The notes beneath the pieces are model-generated. The model had not been told where the DNA came from. It did no database searches and was given only the letters and a program-made list of their open reading frames with translations. Position numbers and translations under genes: made by a program. From Metabacillus lacus (GTDB lineage Bacteria > Bacillota > Bacilli > Bacillales > Bacillaceae), in contig NZ_WKKI01000019.1 of the NCBI RefSeq assembly GCF_009674805.1, positions 1-62,185 of the forward strand: a stretch of 62,185 nt of DNA, given 5' to 3'. Of this stretch, positions 33,775 through 44,438 are shown in pieces; positions within the stretch are counted from its first letter, which is position 1, and the number at the start of each line of letters is the position of its first letter.

Positions 33775-36700
33775 ATGTTGAATGTAAAAGGTTACATGTC
33801 AATCTTGTTTACGGTCTTGCTTGTATTGCAAAGTGTAGTAGTACCTACTAGCTTTACTGCAAATGCAGATAAAGCAATCGCTGCTGAAAGAACTCTGAAA
33901 TTAGGTGCAATGACAGATGAATGGACAAAAACTATAGCACCTGGTGCTGAGCAGCATACACTATCTATCCAGAGCGCCAGAGGTCCCCAGGAAGCTTATG
34001 TGATGCTGGTAGATTCAGAAAGCAGCGATCTTTCTATTCAAGCGGGAATTCCCAATGGAAAAGGCTTTGGGATGCAGACAGTCCGCAGCCAAGCTTTGGC
34101 AGTATCCAAACCGGGACATACAGTAATTGGAGCTTTTAATGGTGATTTTTATAATACCTCTACCGGAATTCCAACAGGAGCAGTTGTTATGGACGGAAAA
34201 ATTTTGAAATCCGGAAACAAGGAATCTTTCGGGGTAGATAAAGATGGAAAAGCGATGATTGGTTATCCAAGTCCATCTTTTCAACTTATTTTAAATGGAA
34301 AGTCCATTCACATTAATTCTCTAAATGGAACGAGAGAAAGCAATCACCTTGTCCTTTACTCACCTGAGCGGAAATCAACCGAGACAAATGCCGTTGGTAC
34401 AGAAGTAGTTTTGAAGGATATCCAGGGTGATGTACAAGCAGGCAGAACTGCTACTGCTACAGTGGAAAAAATTATTGTTGGTGTTGGAAACGAGCCTGTT
34501 CCAGAAGGCAAGCTTGTTCTTTCAGGACACGGAACTTCCGAAGAACTGCTGAAAAGTCTGCAGGAAGGACAACAAATTGAGCTTGGCTCAAAATTTGCGG
34601 CTGGTTGGGAAAATGTTAAGGAATCTATCGCAGGCAACTATTTGCTTGTGAAGGACAGCAAGAAAACGGATCTGCCATCCAACAGCTTTACATCCGTGAC
34701 AGCTCCTAGAACAGCTGTTGGCATCAAGGAAGATGGAAGTGTGTTCTTTACGGTGGTAGATGGAAGGCAGCCGGGCTTCTCAGAAGGTATTACTGTATTT
34801 GAACTGCAGGACCTGATGTTTGATTTGGGTGCCGTACAGGCGCTGAATCTTGATGGCGGAGGTTCGTCCACGTTTGCAGCGAGACAGCCGGGAGAAAGCG
34901 GGCTCAGCGTAGTCAACAGCCCTTCAGACGGTTTTGAGAGATCTGTAGCAAATTCATTGTTTGTCGTTTCATCAGCACAGCCGTCTGAACTAAGCCAGCT
35001 TGCTGTCCTTCCGGATCGCCTGCTCACATTGGCGGGAAGCAGCCATCAATTTGACGCAAAAGGAATGGATGCAAGCTATCAGACAGCGGAAATGCTCGCA
35101 GCAGCGGAATGGACTCTTTCAGATAGCAAAATTGGAACTATTTCCAAAAGTGGACTTTTTACAGCAGGAAAAGAAAGTGCCCAGGGACAAGTTATTTCTA
35201 CATCAGGAACTGCACAAGGAACATCAAAAATAACAGTAGTTGATACATTAACACAAATAAAGCTTGCTCAGGACACCCTGACTGTAAAAAGGGGAGAAGA
35301 GATTGAGATTTTTGCCGATACACGCCTGAACGGAAAGAAAGTAATGGCTGATCCGTCCAGTCTTACTTGGAAAATAGAAGGGAGTATAGGCAAGATTGAA
35401 AACGGCGTCTTTACTGCCAGCAAAGAGTCAGGACAAGGCAGTATTACTGTCAGTTATGGAGAAGTATCAGATACCATGAATGTTAGAGTCGGAAAAATGC
35501 CTGTCATTCTGGAGGATTTTGAAGAGAATTTCTCAAAGTGGACATTTACGGGTGCTCGCTACAATTCTATCGCCATCCGCCAGACGACGTATCCTGAGCC
35601 TGCACGCTTTGGAAATCATTCTTTACAGTTGGATTACGATTTTACGGGGCAGATCGGAACTTCAGGTGCTTATGCCCATCCAAGGGAACCTATTGCTATT
35701 GATGATTATCCGGAAAGTATCGGAATGTGGGTGTATGGAGACGGAAAGGGACATTGGCTCCGCGCCCAGCTGAGGGACGGAAACAACAGCGCATTTCCAA
35801 TTGATTTTGCAGCAGCAATGAACTGGACGGGCTGGAAGTATGTAGAGGCGAAAGTACCTTCTGGAAAGCCTATGCCCTTAAAAATGGACATGCCAGTCCG
35901 CTTGATGGAAACCAATAATAACAATAAAAATGCCGGAACCATTTACGTTGATAACATCAGGGCTGTTTATGGGGAAACAAACGATGACCTCGTTAACCCT
36001 GAGATATCCGAACTAACCCCTGCGGAAAATTCAGTTGTGAAAAATAAGCCATTTACTATCAGTGCAGTTCTTACTGACGAACAGACAGGCATTCATGCTG
36101 AACGTTCCATAATGCTGCTTGATGGAAAAGAAGTGCCTGCTTCTTATAATGAAAAAACCGGTGTACTTTCCTATACACCTCAAGACGATCTGCTCGATGG
36201 CTATCATTCTATAAGTGTGATTGCCAGGGATAATTTTGGAAATGAAACGGTTAAATCATGGGATTTTGAAGTAGACACAGGAGAAGCTGGTTTTAAAATG
36301 ACTGCAGCACATAAGCCATATGTAGGAAATAACTACAAAATACAGCTGCAATTAAGCCAAATTCAAAAAACAGATTCTCTAAAACTGCACCTGAGGTTTG
36401 ATCCTGCTCTAGCAGAAGTGGCAGGAGGAACTGCAAGGTTGAATCTGGACAAGAAGTACATTAAAAAGAATGAGAGCGATGGAAAGGGCAATGTCTTTAT
36501 AGAGCTGGACAATCTTTCGTCTCTGAAGGAGTTGGACAGTCTTGGCGAATTGGAACTAAGAGTGAAAGAGTCTGCAACAGGCAATCTGGCTGTTGGGCTG
36601 ACAGACGGAAGGTTGAAGCTGCAAGGAAGCAGTCATAACATGACAATCTATCATCCTGCAGTAACAAACGAAATATCTGCACATCTCTCCTTAAAGGCGG

Positions 36701-38265
36701 ACAGAGCGTCAATGGAGTTTCCTTCAGTCATTACAGTAAAGGACGAAAAAGGAAAGCCTGTTGCAGGTGCTGAAGTAAAGCTGCTTTCTGATAAGGAATA
36801 TGGAATTGTAAAAGGAAACAGTGCTGCAGTTTATGCGGATAAAGCTTCCACATTAGAAAAGACTGCTGTCCTTTCAAAAAACAGGGCTGCCGTTATTCTT
36901 ACAGTAGAAGATGGCTGGGCGAATGTTTCATTTGGCGAACAACAGGGCTGGATGAAGCTGAGTGATTTAATTTTATCAGGTCCCCAGCTTGGAAAAACAA
37001 ATGCAAAAGGCGAGCTGGTTACCCAAAAGTTAACGGCTGTACCTGGAAAAGTGAACATTCAGGCTGTAAAAAACGAACAGTACAGTTATCAAACAGAAAT
37101 ACATGTTTTGAAGCATCTTGGCACAGTAACTCCTGAAAAAGTGAACGTCACCTTGAACGGCAGAAGCAACAGCCGCAGCATCACATGGATGACATCACCT
37201 AAGGTTAAAACATCTGTAGTAGAATTTGTAGAAGAAGCTGAATATCAAAAAAATGGCTTTGACAGCAAAAAGACAAGATCTTTTAAAGGAGAGAGCTCAC
37301 ATCATCCCATGAACGAAGGAGAGCTTCAGGCACATACTGTTGAATTAAAAGGCTTAAAGCCTGAAGCAACATACAAATACCGTGCAGGAGACGGCACGAA
37401 CTGGAGTGTAACCGGCACGCTTCAAGCAGATCCAAAAGGCAATAAGCCGTTCAGCTTCCACTTGATGGGTGATACGCAGGCTCCCCCTAATCAGACGGAG
37501 AGCGGTTTCGGAATCTATACAGAGCTGCTGAAAAAAGCGATAGCAGAAGATCCGCATGCAGCGTTTATGCTGCATGTAGGAGATATGGTAGATGACGGAA
37601 ATTTATACTCTCACTGGCATGCATTCTTTGAGTCTATGAAGGATCCTGCCATCGGTCCATCAATGCCAATCGTCCCGACAGTAGGAAACCATGAGAACAT
37701 TGGAAACGGCGTAGAAACGTTCAAGAAAATGTTCAGCACTCCGCAAAATGGGCCTGAAGAGTTTAAAGGAACGGTCTATTCTTTTGACTATGGAAATGCC
37801 CATTTTGCTGTCTTGAATACGGAAACTTCACTTGAAGGGTTAAAAAAGCAAGCAGAGTGGCTGAAAAAGGATATGAAAAAATCCAGTAAAAAGTGGAAGA
37901 TCGTGATGAATCACCGCTCTCCTTACTATTCCAATCCTCAAGGAGGAGCCGGCAATGCAAGGGAGGTTCTTCCTCCGGTTTATGAAGAAATTGGCATAGA
38001 CCTTGCTATTTCAGGACATGATCATGCCTACGTCAGAACCTTTCCAATGAAGGATGGCAAAAAAGCGGACAAAGGAACCACGTACCTGATAGCAGGCTCA
38101 ACAGGCGGAAAATTCTATGCAGCAACCCCTGCTGACTTTATGGACGTCTATTTTGATGAAAAAACACAGGTGTACTCAAATGTAAAGGTAGATGACAAAG
38201 GCATCAGCATTACTGCAAAAGCGCGTGACGGCAGAGTGATTGATTCATATACCATTACAAAGTAA
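33775..38265 (+). CDS. Secreted multidomain phosphodiester glycosidase / metallophosphatase (YvnB-like)
   Basis: A 1,496-residue exported protein. A Sec signal peptide (about residues 1-37, ending near KAIAA) is followed by a phosphodiester-glycosidase (NAGPA/DUF2233) domain with GAFNGDFYNTSTGIPTG near 120-136 and ALNLDGGGSSTF near 359-370. Next come two Big-type Ig-like domains (about 410-575), a jelly-roll carbohydrate-binding-like domain (FEENFSKWTF to YVDNIRAVYG, 580-735), an Ig-like and a cohesin-like segment, an SH3-like patch, a purple-acid-phosphatase N-terminal fold and a calcineurin-type phosphatase with GDTQAP, HVGDMVDD, VGNHEN and GHDHAYVR. B. subtilis YvnB has a related build. 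There is no LPxTG or membrane anchor. Substrates are unknown; wall polymer phosphodiesters are plausible. Confidence 0.88.
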   Translation: MLNVKGYMSILFTVLLVLQSVVVPTSFTANADKAIAAERTLKLGAMTDEWTKTIAPGAEQHTLSIQSARGPQEAYVMLVDSESSDLSIQAGIPNGKGFGMQTVRSQALAVSKPGHTVIGAFNGDFYNTSTGIPTGAVVMDGKILKSGNKESFGVDKDGKAMIGYPSPSFQLILNGKSIHINSLNGTRESNHLVLYSPERKSTETNAVGTEVVLKDIQGDVQAGRTATATVEKIIVGVGNEPVPEGKLVLSGHGTSEELLKSLQEGQQIELGSKFAAGWENVKESIAGNYLLVKDSKKTDLPSNSFTSVTAPRTAVGIKEDGSVFFTVVDGRQPGFSEGITVFELQDLMFDLGAVQALNLDGGGSSTFAARQPGESGLSVVNSPSDGFERSVANSLFVVSSAQPSELSQLAVLPDRLLTLAGSSHQFDAKGMDASYQTAEMLAAAEWTLSDSKIGTISKSGLFTAGKESAQGQVISTSGTAQGTSKITVVDTLTQIKLAQDTLTVKRGEEIEIFADTRLNGKKVMADPSSLTWKIEGSIGKIENGVFTASKESGQGSITVSYGEVSDTMNVRVGKMPVILEDFEENFSKWTFTGARYNSIAIRQTTYPEPARFGNHSLQLDYDFTGQIGTSGAYAHPREPIAIDDYPESIGMWVYGDGKGHWLRAQLRDGNNSAFPIDFAAAMNWTGWKYVEAKVPSGKPMPLKMDMPVRLMETNNNNKNAGTIYVDNIRAVYGETNDDLVNPEISELTPAENSVVKNKPFTISAVLTDEQTGIHAERSIMLLDGKEVPASYNEKTGVLSYTPQDDLLDGYHSISVIARDNFGNETVKSWDFEVDTGEAGFKMTAAHKPYVGNNYKIQLQLSQIQKTDSLKLHLRFDPALAEVAGGTARLNLDKKYIKKNESDGKGNVFIELDNLSSLKELDSLGELELRVKESATGNLAVGLTDGRLKLQGSSHNMTIYHPAVTNEISAHLSLKADRASMEFPSVITVKDEKGKPVAGAEVKLLSDKEYGIVKGNSAAVYADKASTLEKTAVLSKNRAAVILTVEDGWANVSFGEQQGWMKLSDLILSGPQLGKTNAKGELVTQKLTAVPGKVNIQAVKNEQYSYQTEIHVLKHLGTVTPEKVNVTLNGRSNSRSITWMTSPKVKTSVVEFVEEAEYQKNGFDSKKTRSFKGESSHHPMNEGELQAHTVELKGLKPEATYKYRAGDGTNWSVTGTLQADPKGNKPFSFHLMGDTQAPPNQTESGFGIYTELLKKAIAEDPHAAFMLHVGDMVDDGNLYSHWHAFFESMKDPAIGPSMPIVPTVGNHENIGNGVETFKKMFSTPQNGPEEFKGTVYSFDYGNAHFAVLNTETSLEGLKKQAEWLKKDMKKSSKKWKIVMNHRSPYYSNPQGGAGNAREVLPPVYEEIGIDLAISGHDHAYVRTFPMKDGKKADKGTTYLIAGSTGGKFYAATPADFMDVYFDEKTQVYSNVKVDDKGISITAKARDGRVIDSYTITK

Positions 38266-38275
38266 GGGGGAAAAG

Positions 38276-38300
38276 CCCATCCGCGTGGATGGGTTTATTT
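38276..38300 (+). terminator. Intrinsic terminator after the secreted phosphatase gene
   Basis: CCCATCC (38276-38282) with GGATGGG (38287-38293), loop GCGT, then TTTATTT. It lies 10 nt beyond the stop. Confidence 0.8.
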
Positions 38301-38428
38301 CTATTTTCTATAACAGTTGATAGAAGGTCAATCACTGGACTAAGAGGCTTTTCCTCCCCCCATGATTACTTGCTCAAACAGCTTTCCCGGAATAAACTAA
38401 CTCAGGTGCCTAAAAACCCTCCGTAATG

Positions 38429-38458
38429 TTGCTTTATCGTGCTGAATTTTGATATTAT
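38429..38458 (+). promoter_or_regulatory. Probable gatCAB promoter
   Basis: TTGCTT (38429-38434) and TATTAT (38453-38458) are separated by 18 nt, 41 nt before the gatC start. A moderate sigma-A match. Confidence 0.5.
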
Positions 38459-38498
38459 CAATATATTGTGGATGTACGAAATACGGAGGTGAAGGTCC

Positions 38499-38789
38499 AT
38501 GTCACGAATTTCCAAAGAAGAAGTGAAGCACGTTGCCCATCTGGCCAGATTGGCGATTACAGAAGAAGAAGCAGAAATGCTGACAGATCAGCTTGATAAA
38601 ATCATTTCGTTCGCTGAAGAGCTGAATGAGCTGGATACAGAGAATGTTGAACCAACATCACATGTGCTGAAGATGAAGAACGTTATGAGAGAAGACAAGC
38701 CTGAAAAAGGGCTGCCAATAGAGGATGTAGTGAAAAACGCTCCAGACCATAAAAACGGGTATGTACGCGTTCCAACGATTCTCGAATAA
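38499..38789 (+). CDS. gatC: Asp/Glu-tRNA amidotransferase subunit C
   Basis: GatC (96 residues) is the small subunit that wraps GatA and stabilises the GatCAB complex, which amidates misacylated Glu-tRNA(Gln) and Asp-tRNA(Asn). It has the standard opening [19 protein letters not shown] and the central [24 protein letters not shown], ending [14 protein letters not shown] follows ACGGAGGTGAAGG. gatA begins 15 nt downstream. Confidence 0.97.
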   Translation: MSRISKEEVKHVAHLARLAITEEEAEMLTDQLDKIISFAEELNELDTENVEPTSHVLKMKNVMREDKPEKGLPIEDVVKNAPDHKNGYVRVPTILE

Positions 38790-38803
38790 GGAGGGATAAT
38801 CAG

Positions 38804-40261
38804 ATGTCATTATTTGAACATAAATTGTCAGAACTAAAGTCCATGCTGCATAAAAAAGAAATATCCGTTACTGATCTTGTGGATGAGTCCTACAAAAGGA
38901 TACATGAGGTAGACGGAAAGGTACAAGCCTTCCTTGCACTTGATGAAGAGCGCGCCCGTTCGTATGCGAAAGAGCTTGATGAAGCAATTGGCACTCGCGA
39001 TGAATTCGGCTTGTTGTTCGGAATGCCGATCGGCGTAAAAGACAACATTGTCACTAAGGATCTGCGCACAACCTGTGCAAGCAAAATCCTTGAAAACTTT
39101 GATCCGATTTATGATGCAACAGTTGTGCAGAAGCTGCGAAGAGCTGAAGCGGTTACAATCGGCAAAATGAACATGGATGAGTTCGCTATGGGATCTTCCA
39201 ATGAAAACTCGGCGTATAAAGTAACAAAAAATCCTTGGAATTTAAATACTGTTCCCGGCGGATCCAGCGGTGGTTCTGCAGCAGCTGTTGCGGCTGGAGA
39301 AGTGCCGTTTACGCTTGGTTCTGATACGGGCGGATCTATTCGCCAGCCTGCTTCCTTCTGCGGCGTAGTCGGATTAAAACCTACATATGGACGCGTTTCC
39401 CGTTTCGGGCTTGTAGCGTTCGCATCATCACTTGACCAAATCGGCCCGATTACACGCAATGTTGAAGATAATGCGTATTTGCTTCAATCCATCTCAGGTG
39501 TTGACACTATGGATGCAACATCTGCAAATGTGGATGTACCGGATTTTCTTTCTTCTTTAACAGGAGATGTAAAAGGCCTGAAAATTGCTGTTCCAAAAGA
39601 ATACCTTGGTGAAGGTGTTGATGAGGAAGTTCGGCAGTCTGTCATGGAAGCACTAAAGGTTCTTGAAGGACTGGGGGCAACATGGGAAGAAGTGAGCCTT
39701 CCGCATTCGAAATACGCACTTGCAGCTTATTACCTGCTAAGCTCTTCTGAAGCATCATCTAACCTTTCCCGATTTGACGGAATTCGCTACGGCCACAGAT
39801 CAGATAATGCTGAAAATCTGGTTGATTTGTACAAGCAGACGCGTGAAGAGGGCTTTGGCGATGAGGTGAAGCGCAGAATCATGCTTGGCACGTTTGCTTT
39901 AAGCTCCGGATACTATGATGCTTATTATAAAAAAGCACAAAAAGTACGTACGCTGATTAAAAAGGATTTTGAAGATGTTTTTGAAAAATACGATGTGATC
40001 ATCGGGCCGACAACGCCGACTCCGGCATTTAAAGTTGGCGAGAAAACAGCAGATCCGTTAACAATGTACGTGAACGATATTTTAACAATCCCGGTTAATC
40101 TTGCGGGTGTACCAGGAATTTCTGTACCTTGCGGGCTCAGCAAAGGACTTCCTTTGGGACTCCAGATTATCGGCAAGCATTTTGATGAAAGCACAGTCTA
40201 CCGTGTTGCCCATGCATTTGAACAGGCAACAGAACATCATAAAGCCAGACCTGAACTGTAA
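38804..40261 (+). CDS. gatA: Asp/Glu-tRNA amidotransferase subunit A
   Basis: GatA (485 residues) is the amidase that hydrolyses glutamine and feeds ammonia to GatB. The Ser-cisSer-Lys machinery is visible: Lys in [12 protein letters not shown] near residue 78, and the serines in [18 protein letters not shown] and [16 protein letters not shown] near 150-182. The C-terminal ends [13 protein letters not shown]. It is preceded by AAGGAGGG and lies between gatC and gatB, 15 nt from each. Confidence 0.97.
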   Translation: MSLFEHKLSELKSMLHKKEISVTDLVDESYKRIHEVDGKVQAFLALDEERARSYAKELDEAIGTRDEFGLLFGMPIGVKDNIVTKDLRTTCASKILENFDPIYDATVVQKLRRAEAVTIGKMNMDEFAMGSSNENSAYKVTKNPWNLNTVPGGSSGGSAAAVAAGEVPFTLGSDTGGSIRQPASFCGVVGLKPTYGRVSRFGLVAFASSLDQIGPITRNVEDNAYLLQSISGVDTMDATSANVDVPDFLSSLTGDVKGLKIAVPKEYLGEGVDEEVRQSVMEALKVLEGLGATWEEVSLPHSKYALAAYYLLSSSEASSNLSRFDGIRYGHRSDNAENLVDLYKQTREEGFGDEVKRRIMLGTFALSSGYYDAYYKKAQKVRTLIKKDFEDVFEKYDVIIGPTTPTPAFKVGEKTADPLTMYVNDILTIPVNLAGVPGISVPCGLSKGLPLGLQIIGKHFDESTVYRVAHAFEQATEHHKARPEL

Positions 40262-40275
40262 AGGGGTGAGAAACA

Positions 40276-41706
40276 ATGAACTTAGAAACGGTAATCGGAC
40301 TTGAAGTCCACGTAGAATTAAAAACACAATCGAAAATTTTCTCCAGCTCTCCGACAGCGTTCGGCGCGGCTCCAAATACACAGACAAGCGTGATTGACCT
40401 TGGCTATCCGGGTGTCCTGCCTGTCCTGAACAAGGAAGCTGTGGAATTTGCGATGAAGGCTGCTATGGCTCTGAACTGCGAGGTTGCAACTGATACGAAG
40501 TTTGACCGCAAAAACTACTTTTACCCGGACAATCCGAAGGCATACCAGATTTCTCAATTTGACAAGCCGATCGGCGAGCATGGCTGGATTGAAATAGAAG
40601 TAGAAGGCAAAAAGAAAAGAATCGGCATCACACGCCTTCACTTAGAAGAGGATGCAGGCAAGCTGACTCATACAGGAGACGGCTACTCTCTTGTTGACTT
40701 TAACCGTCAGGGAACGCCATTGATTGAAATTGTTTCTGAGCCTGATATCCGAACGCCTGAAGAGGCTTATGCATACTTGGAAAAACTAAAGAGCATTATT
40801 CAGTACACAGGTGTATCCGATTGTAAAATGGAAGAAGGATCTCTCCGCTGTGATGCGAATATCTCACTTCGTCCTGTAGGACGGGAAAAGTTCGGAACAA
40901 AAACGGAACTGAAAAACTTGAACTCATTTGCTTTTGTGCAAAAAGGGCTTGAGTACGAAGAGATCCGCCAGGAAAAGGTATTGCTTTCCGGCGGCATAAT
41001 TGAGCAGGAAACGCGCCGCTATGATGAAGCTTCCAAAAAGACAATTCTTATGCGTGTGAAAGAAGGCTCTGATGACTATCGTTACTTCCCTGAGCCGGAT
41101 CTTGTAGAGCTCTACATTGATGATGAGTGGAAAGACCGTGTCCGCTCTTCCATTCCTGAGCTTCCTGATCAGCGCAAAAGCCGCTATGTTGAAGAGCTTG
41201 GTCTGCCGGCCTATGATGCAATGGTGCTGACGCTTACGAAAGAAATGTCAGATTTCTTTGAGGCTACTGTTGCAGAGGGAGCGGATGCAAAGCAGGCTTC
41301 CAACTGGCTCATGGGGGAAGTTTCCGCCTACTTGAACGCAGAGCAGAAGGAACTGGCTGAGTCAGCGCTTACGCCGGAAGGACTGGCAGGCATGATTAAG
41401 CTGATTCAAGCTGGTACCATCTCTTCCAAGATTGCGAAAAAAGTGTTCAAAGAACTGATTGAAAAAGGTGGAGACGCTGAAAAGATCGTAAAAGAAAAAG
41501 GTCTTGTCCAAATTTCGGATGAAGCTACACTCCGCAAGTTTGTTAACGATGCGCTTGATGCCAACCCGCAGTCTATTGAAGACTATAAAAACGGCAAGGA
41601 CCGTGCAGTCGGCTTCCTTGTAGGGCAAATTATGAAAGCTACAAAAGGCCAGGCAAATCCGCCTGTACTGAATAAGCTGCTTACTGAAGAAATTCAAAAG
41701 CGGTAA
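40276..41706 (+). CDS. gatB: Asp/Glu-tRNA amidotransferase subunit B
   Basis: GatB (476 residues) activates the tRNA-bound Glu/Asp by phosphorylation and amidates it. The N-terminal cradle shows [20 protein letters not shown] and [10 protein letters not shown]-like [12 protein letters not shown], then [20 protein letters not shown] and [13 protein letters not shown] with metal and ATP residues. The C-terminal YqeY-like tail binds tRNA and ends [19 protein letters not shown] follows AAGGGGTGAG. A strong terminator follows. Confidence 0.97.
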   Translation: MNLETVIGLEVHVELKTQSKIFSSSPTAFGAAPNTQTSVIDLGYPGVLPVLNKEAVEFAMKAAMALNCEVATDTKFDRKNYFYPDNPKAYQISQFDKPIGEHGWIEIEVEGKKKRIGITRLHLEEDAGKLTHTGDGYSLVDFNRQGTPLIEIVSEPDIRTPEEAYAYLEKLKSIIQYTGVSDCKMEEGSLRCDANISLRPVGREKFGTKTELKNLNSFAFVQKGLEYEEIRQEKVLLSGGIIEQETRRYDEASKKTILMRVKEGSDDYRYFPEPDLVELYIDDEWKDRVRSSIPELPDQRKSRYVEELGLPAYDAMVLTLTKEMSDFFEATVAEGADAKQASNWLMGEVSAYLNAEQKELAESALTPEGLAGMIKLIQAGTISSKIAKKVFKELIEKGGDAEKIVKEKGLVQISDEATLRKFVNDALDANPQSIEDYKNGKDRAVGFLVGQIMKATKGQANPPVLNKLLTEEIQKR

Positions 41707-41715
41707 TCTGTTTGT

Positions 41716-41747
41716 GCAAGCTCCTTTTAAAATGGAGCTTGCTTTTT
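41716..41747 (+). terminator. Intrinsic terminator after gatB
   Basis: GCAAGCTCC (41716-41724) and GGAGCTTGC (41734-41742) form a perfect 9-bp stem, loop TTTTAAAAT, then five T. Confidence 0.93.
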
Positions 41748-41895
41748 ACGTTGCGTAAAAAGGGCCGGCGGATTAGAGATAGAAAAAATTGGGTAGAATA
41801 TTTAAGTAGCTTTTAGCACTTTTATATCAAGTATGTTATCTTTATAATAAAATCTTATAACAGATTTAGAAATTTTAAACTTAGGACGATGCTGA

Positions 41896-42807
41896 ATGAA
41901 ACGAGCAAGAATTATATATAATCCAACATCAGGCCGTGAAGCTTTCAAACGCCAGCTGCCTGAAGTACTAGAAAAATTTGAGGTAGCAGGCTATGAGACA
42001 TCCTGCCACGCCACAACGTGCGAGGGAGACGCTGTTAAGGCTGCCCGCATTGCTGCTGAAAGAGGCTATGATCTTATAGTGGCTGCAGGCGGTGACGGGA
42101 CTGTGAACGAGGTTGTGAACGGCATTGCCGAGCTTGATAAGCGTCCAACTGTCGGTGTCATTCCGGTCGGCACTACGAATGATTTTGCCAGGGCCATTTC
42201 TGTTCCGCGCGAAAACATTCTTGCCGCAGTGGATACGATTCTTGAAGGAGAAGCACGGGCCATTGATATCGGCCGTGTGAATGACCACTACTTCATCAAT
42301 ATTGCAGGCGGAGGACGTATTACTGAGCTGACCTATGAAGTTCCAAGCAAGCTGAAAACGATGCTGGGACAGCTCGCCTACTACCTGAAGGGCATGGAGA
42401 TGCTTCCTTCCATCAGGCCGACACAGGTGGATATCGAATATGACGGAAAGCTTTTTCGCGGTGAAATCATGATGTTTCTTGTGTCGCTGACAAACTCTGT
42501 CGGAGGCTTTGAAAAGCTCGCACCGGATTCCAAGCTCAATGACGGAATGTTTGATTTGCTGATTTTGAAAAAAGCGAATCTGGCAGAATTTATTAAAGTG
42601 GCCAGCATGGCTTTGCGCGGAGAACATATCAATGACGAACATATTATCTACACAAAGGCAAACAGGGTCAAAATCAGCACAGAGGATAAAATGCAGCTTA
42701 ACCTTGATGGAGAATACGGCGGACTGCTTCCTGGAGAGTTCGAAAATCTCTATCGTCATATCAACATCATTATGCCGAAAGAAAAGGCATCACAGATGGA
42801 AGAATAA
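41896..42807 (+). CDS. dgkB: Diacylglycerol kinase DgkB
   Basis: A 303-residue lipid kinase of the DAGK catalytic family that phosphorylates diacylglycerol released during lipoteichoic acid synthesis, recycling it to phosphatidic acid. Signatures are ARIIYNPTSGRE at the N-terminus, the glycine-rich ATP loop VAAGGDGTVNEVVNGI near residues 61-76, IPVGTTNDFARAI near 91-103, and DGMFDLLILKKANLAEF in the C-terminal beta domain with LNLDGEYGG. It corresponds to B. subtilis yerQ and keeps its place between gatB and rlmCD. ATG 41896 follows AGGACGATG; TATAAT at 41843-41848 may be part of its promoter. Confidence 0.94.
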   Translation: MKRARIIYNPTSGREAFKRQLPEVLEKFEVAGYETSCHATTCEGDAVKAARIAAERGYDLIVAAGGDGTVNEVVNGIAELDKRPTVGVIPVGTTNDFARAISVPRENILAAVDTILEGEARAIDIGRVNDHYFINIAGGGRITELTYEVPSKLKTMLGQLAYYLKGMEMLPSIRPTQVDIEYDGKLFRGEIMMFLVSLTNSVGGFEKLAPDSKLNDGMFDLLILKKANLAEFIKVASMALRGEHINDEHIIYTKANRVKISTEDKMQLNLDGEYGGLLPGEFENLYRHINIIMPKEKASQMEE

Positions 42808-42808
42808 A

Positions 42809-42836
42809 ACTTGGCTTAGGAACAGGCCAGGTTTTT
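42809..42836 (+). terminator. Intrinsic terminator after dgkB
   Basis: ACTTGGC (42809-42815) pairs with GCCAGGT (42826-42832), one G-U pair, 10-nt loop, then T5. Confidence 0.8.
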
Positions 42837-42926
42837 CTATTTTATGAAAACAAGCGGGCGCCGATTTTTTATGAGCGCTCTAACCTGTTACAATAGATAG
42901 CAAATAAACGAAAAAGGAAGATCAGC

Positions 42927-44306
42927 ATGACCAGAGCAGAAGTCCCTGTACAAAAAAATGAATACAGAGAGGTTTTCATCGAAGATTTGACACATGACGG
43001 GGCAGGTGTTGCAAAGATAGACGGCTTCCCGGTTTTTGTTCAAAATACATTGCCGGGGGAAAAAGCAGAGATTAAAATTCTTAAGGTGAAAAAAGGATAT
43101 GCTTTTGGAAAGCTGGTGAAGCTTCAGGAAGAAAGCAAAGACCGCATTCAGGCGCCATGTCCCATATACAGCCAGTGCGGAGGCTGCCAGCTGCAGCATG
43201 TCAGCTACGAAGGGCAGCTTCGTTTGAAGCGGAAGCAGGTCACTGATGTACTGCAGAGAATCGGCAAGCTCGATATGGACAAGGTTAAAGTGCACAGAAC
43301 ACTCGGCATGCAGGATCCCTGGAATTACCGCAACAAGGCACAGGTGCCATTCGCAGAGCGGGAAGGCGGACTCGTGGCAGGCTTTTATCAGCAAAGAAGC
43401 CACGAAATTATTGACATGGACCGCTGCCTGATTCAGCAGGCGGAGAATGATCATGTTGTTCAATCGGTGAAGGGCATCTGCCGCCAGTACGGCATCTCTG
43501 CCTATCAAGAGGAAAAGCACAAGGGCTGGCTCCGCCATGTCATGGTCAGGTATGGAGCTGCCAGCAAGGAAATGATGATTGTTTTCATTACAAGAACAGG
43601 GGATTTTCCGCATAAAGCAGCCATCATAGATGAAATAACAGGAAGATTTCCGAAAATCAAATCCATTGTTCAAAACGTCAACCCAAAGCGGACGAACGTT
43701 ATTTTTGGCAATGAAACGAATGTCATTTGGGGAGAAGAATATATTTACGACAGCATCGGTGACATCCAATTCGCCATTTCCGCAAGATCCTTTTACCAGG
43801 TCAATCCCGAACAAACAAAGGTATTGTACGACAAGGCGCTGGAATATGCACAGCTGTCAGGCGAAGAAAGTGTGATTGACGCCTATTGCGGCATCGGTAC
43901 AATCTCTCTGTTTCTTGCTCAAAAGGCAAAAAAGGTATTCGGAGTTGAAATCGTTCCAGAAGCAATTGAAGATGCCAAGCGAAATGCGGAACTTAACGGC
44001 ATTCGTAACGCAGCATTTGCAGTAGGAGAAGCCGAACAAGTTATTCCTCAATGGTACAAAGAGGGTAACCGTGCGGATGTCATCGTCGTCGACCCGCCTC
44101 GCAAAGGCTGCGACGAATCGCTGCTCAACACCATCATCGACATGAAACCCAAACGTGTCGTCTATGTCTCCTGCAATCCGGCCACCCTGGCAAGGGATCT
44201 GAACATCCTCGAACAGGGAGGATATCAGACTGTCGAGGTGCAGCCGGTGGATATGTTTCCGCATACGATGCACTGTGAAGCTGTTGCAAAGATTGTACTT
44301 AAATAA
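42927..44306 (+). CDS. rlmCD: 23S rRNA (uracil-C5)-methyltransferase RlmCD
   Basis: A 459-residue RNA m5U methyltransferase; the B. subtilis counterpart YefA methylates both U747 and U1939 of 23S rRNA. A TRAM domain ([20 protein letters not shown]) is followed by the [4Fe-4S] cluster cysteines in [14 protein letters not shown] near residues 75-88. The SAM-binding motif is [17 protein letters not shown] near 316-332, and the catalytic region has [11 protein letters not shown] and the nucleophile in [12 protein letters not shown] near 413-424. ATG follows AAAAAGGAAGATC. The methylation sites are taken from the family. Confidence 0.93.
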   Translation: MTRAEVPVQKNEYREVFIEDLTHDGAGVAKIDGFPVFVQNTLPGEKAEIKILKVKKGYAFGKLVKLQEESKDRIQAPCPIYSQCGGCQLQHVSYEGQLRLKRKQVTDVLQRIGKLDMDKVKVHRTLGMQDPWNYRNKAQVPFAEREGGLVAGFYQQRSHEIIDMDRCLIQQAENDHVVQSVKGICRQYGISAYQEEKHKGWLRHVMVRYGAASKEMMIVFITRTGDFPHKAAIIDEITGRFPKIKSIVQNVNPKRTNVIFGNETNVIWGEEYIYDSIGDIQFAISARSFYQVNPEQTKVLYDKALEYAQLSGEESVIDAYCGIGTISLFLAQKAKKVFGVEIVPEAIEDAKRNAELNGIRNAAFAVGEAEQVIPQWYKEGNRADVIVVDPPRKGCDESLLNTIIDMKPKRVVYVSCNPATLARDLNILEQGGYQTVEVQPVDMFPHTMHCEAVAKIVLK

Positions 44307-44307
44307 T

Positions 44308-44343
44308 AGAAGAGCCTTATCCTTTGGTGGATAAGGCTCTTCT
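44308..44343. terminator. Long hairpin after rlmCD
   Basis: AGAAGAGCCTTATCC and GGATAAGGCTCTTCT make a perfect 15-bp stem around TTTGGT. No long T tract follows on either strand, but the stem is very stable and lies right after the stop, so termination or 3'-end protection is likely. Confidence 0.75.
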
Positions 44344-44438
44344 AGCTTTAGGTTTGATAAGGGCATTTAAAGTCTCTAATCAGACACAACCGCACCCGAT
44401 AATTTTTCAACAGGGAAAGCTCCACCAATGCAATTGTC

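Noticed and set aside
41968-42759. 263-codon minus-strand ORF
   Set aside because: Shadow of dgkB.
42888-43814. 308-codon minus-strand ORF
   Set aside because: Shadow of rlmCD, caused by codon bias of the forward gene; no ribosome binding site.
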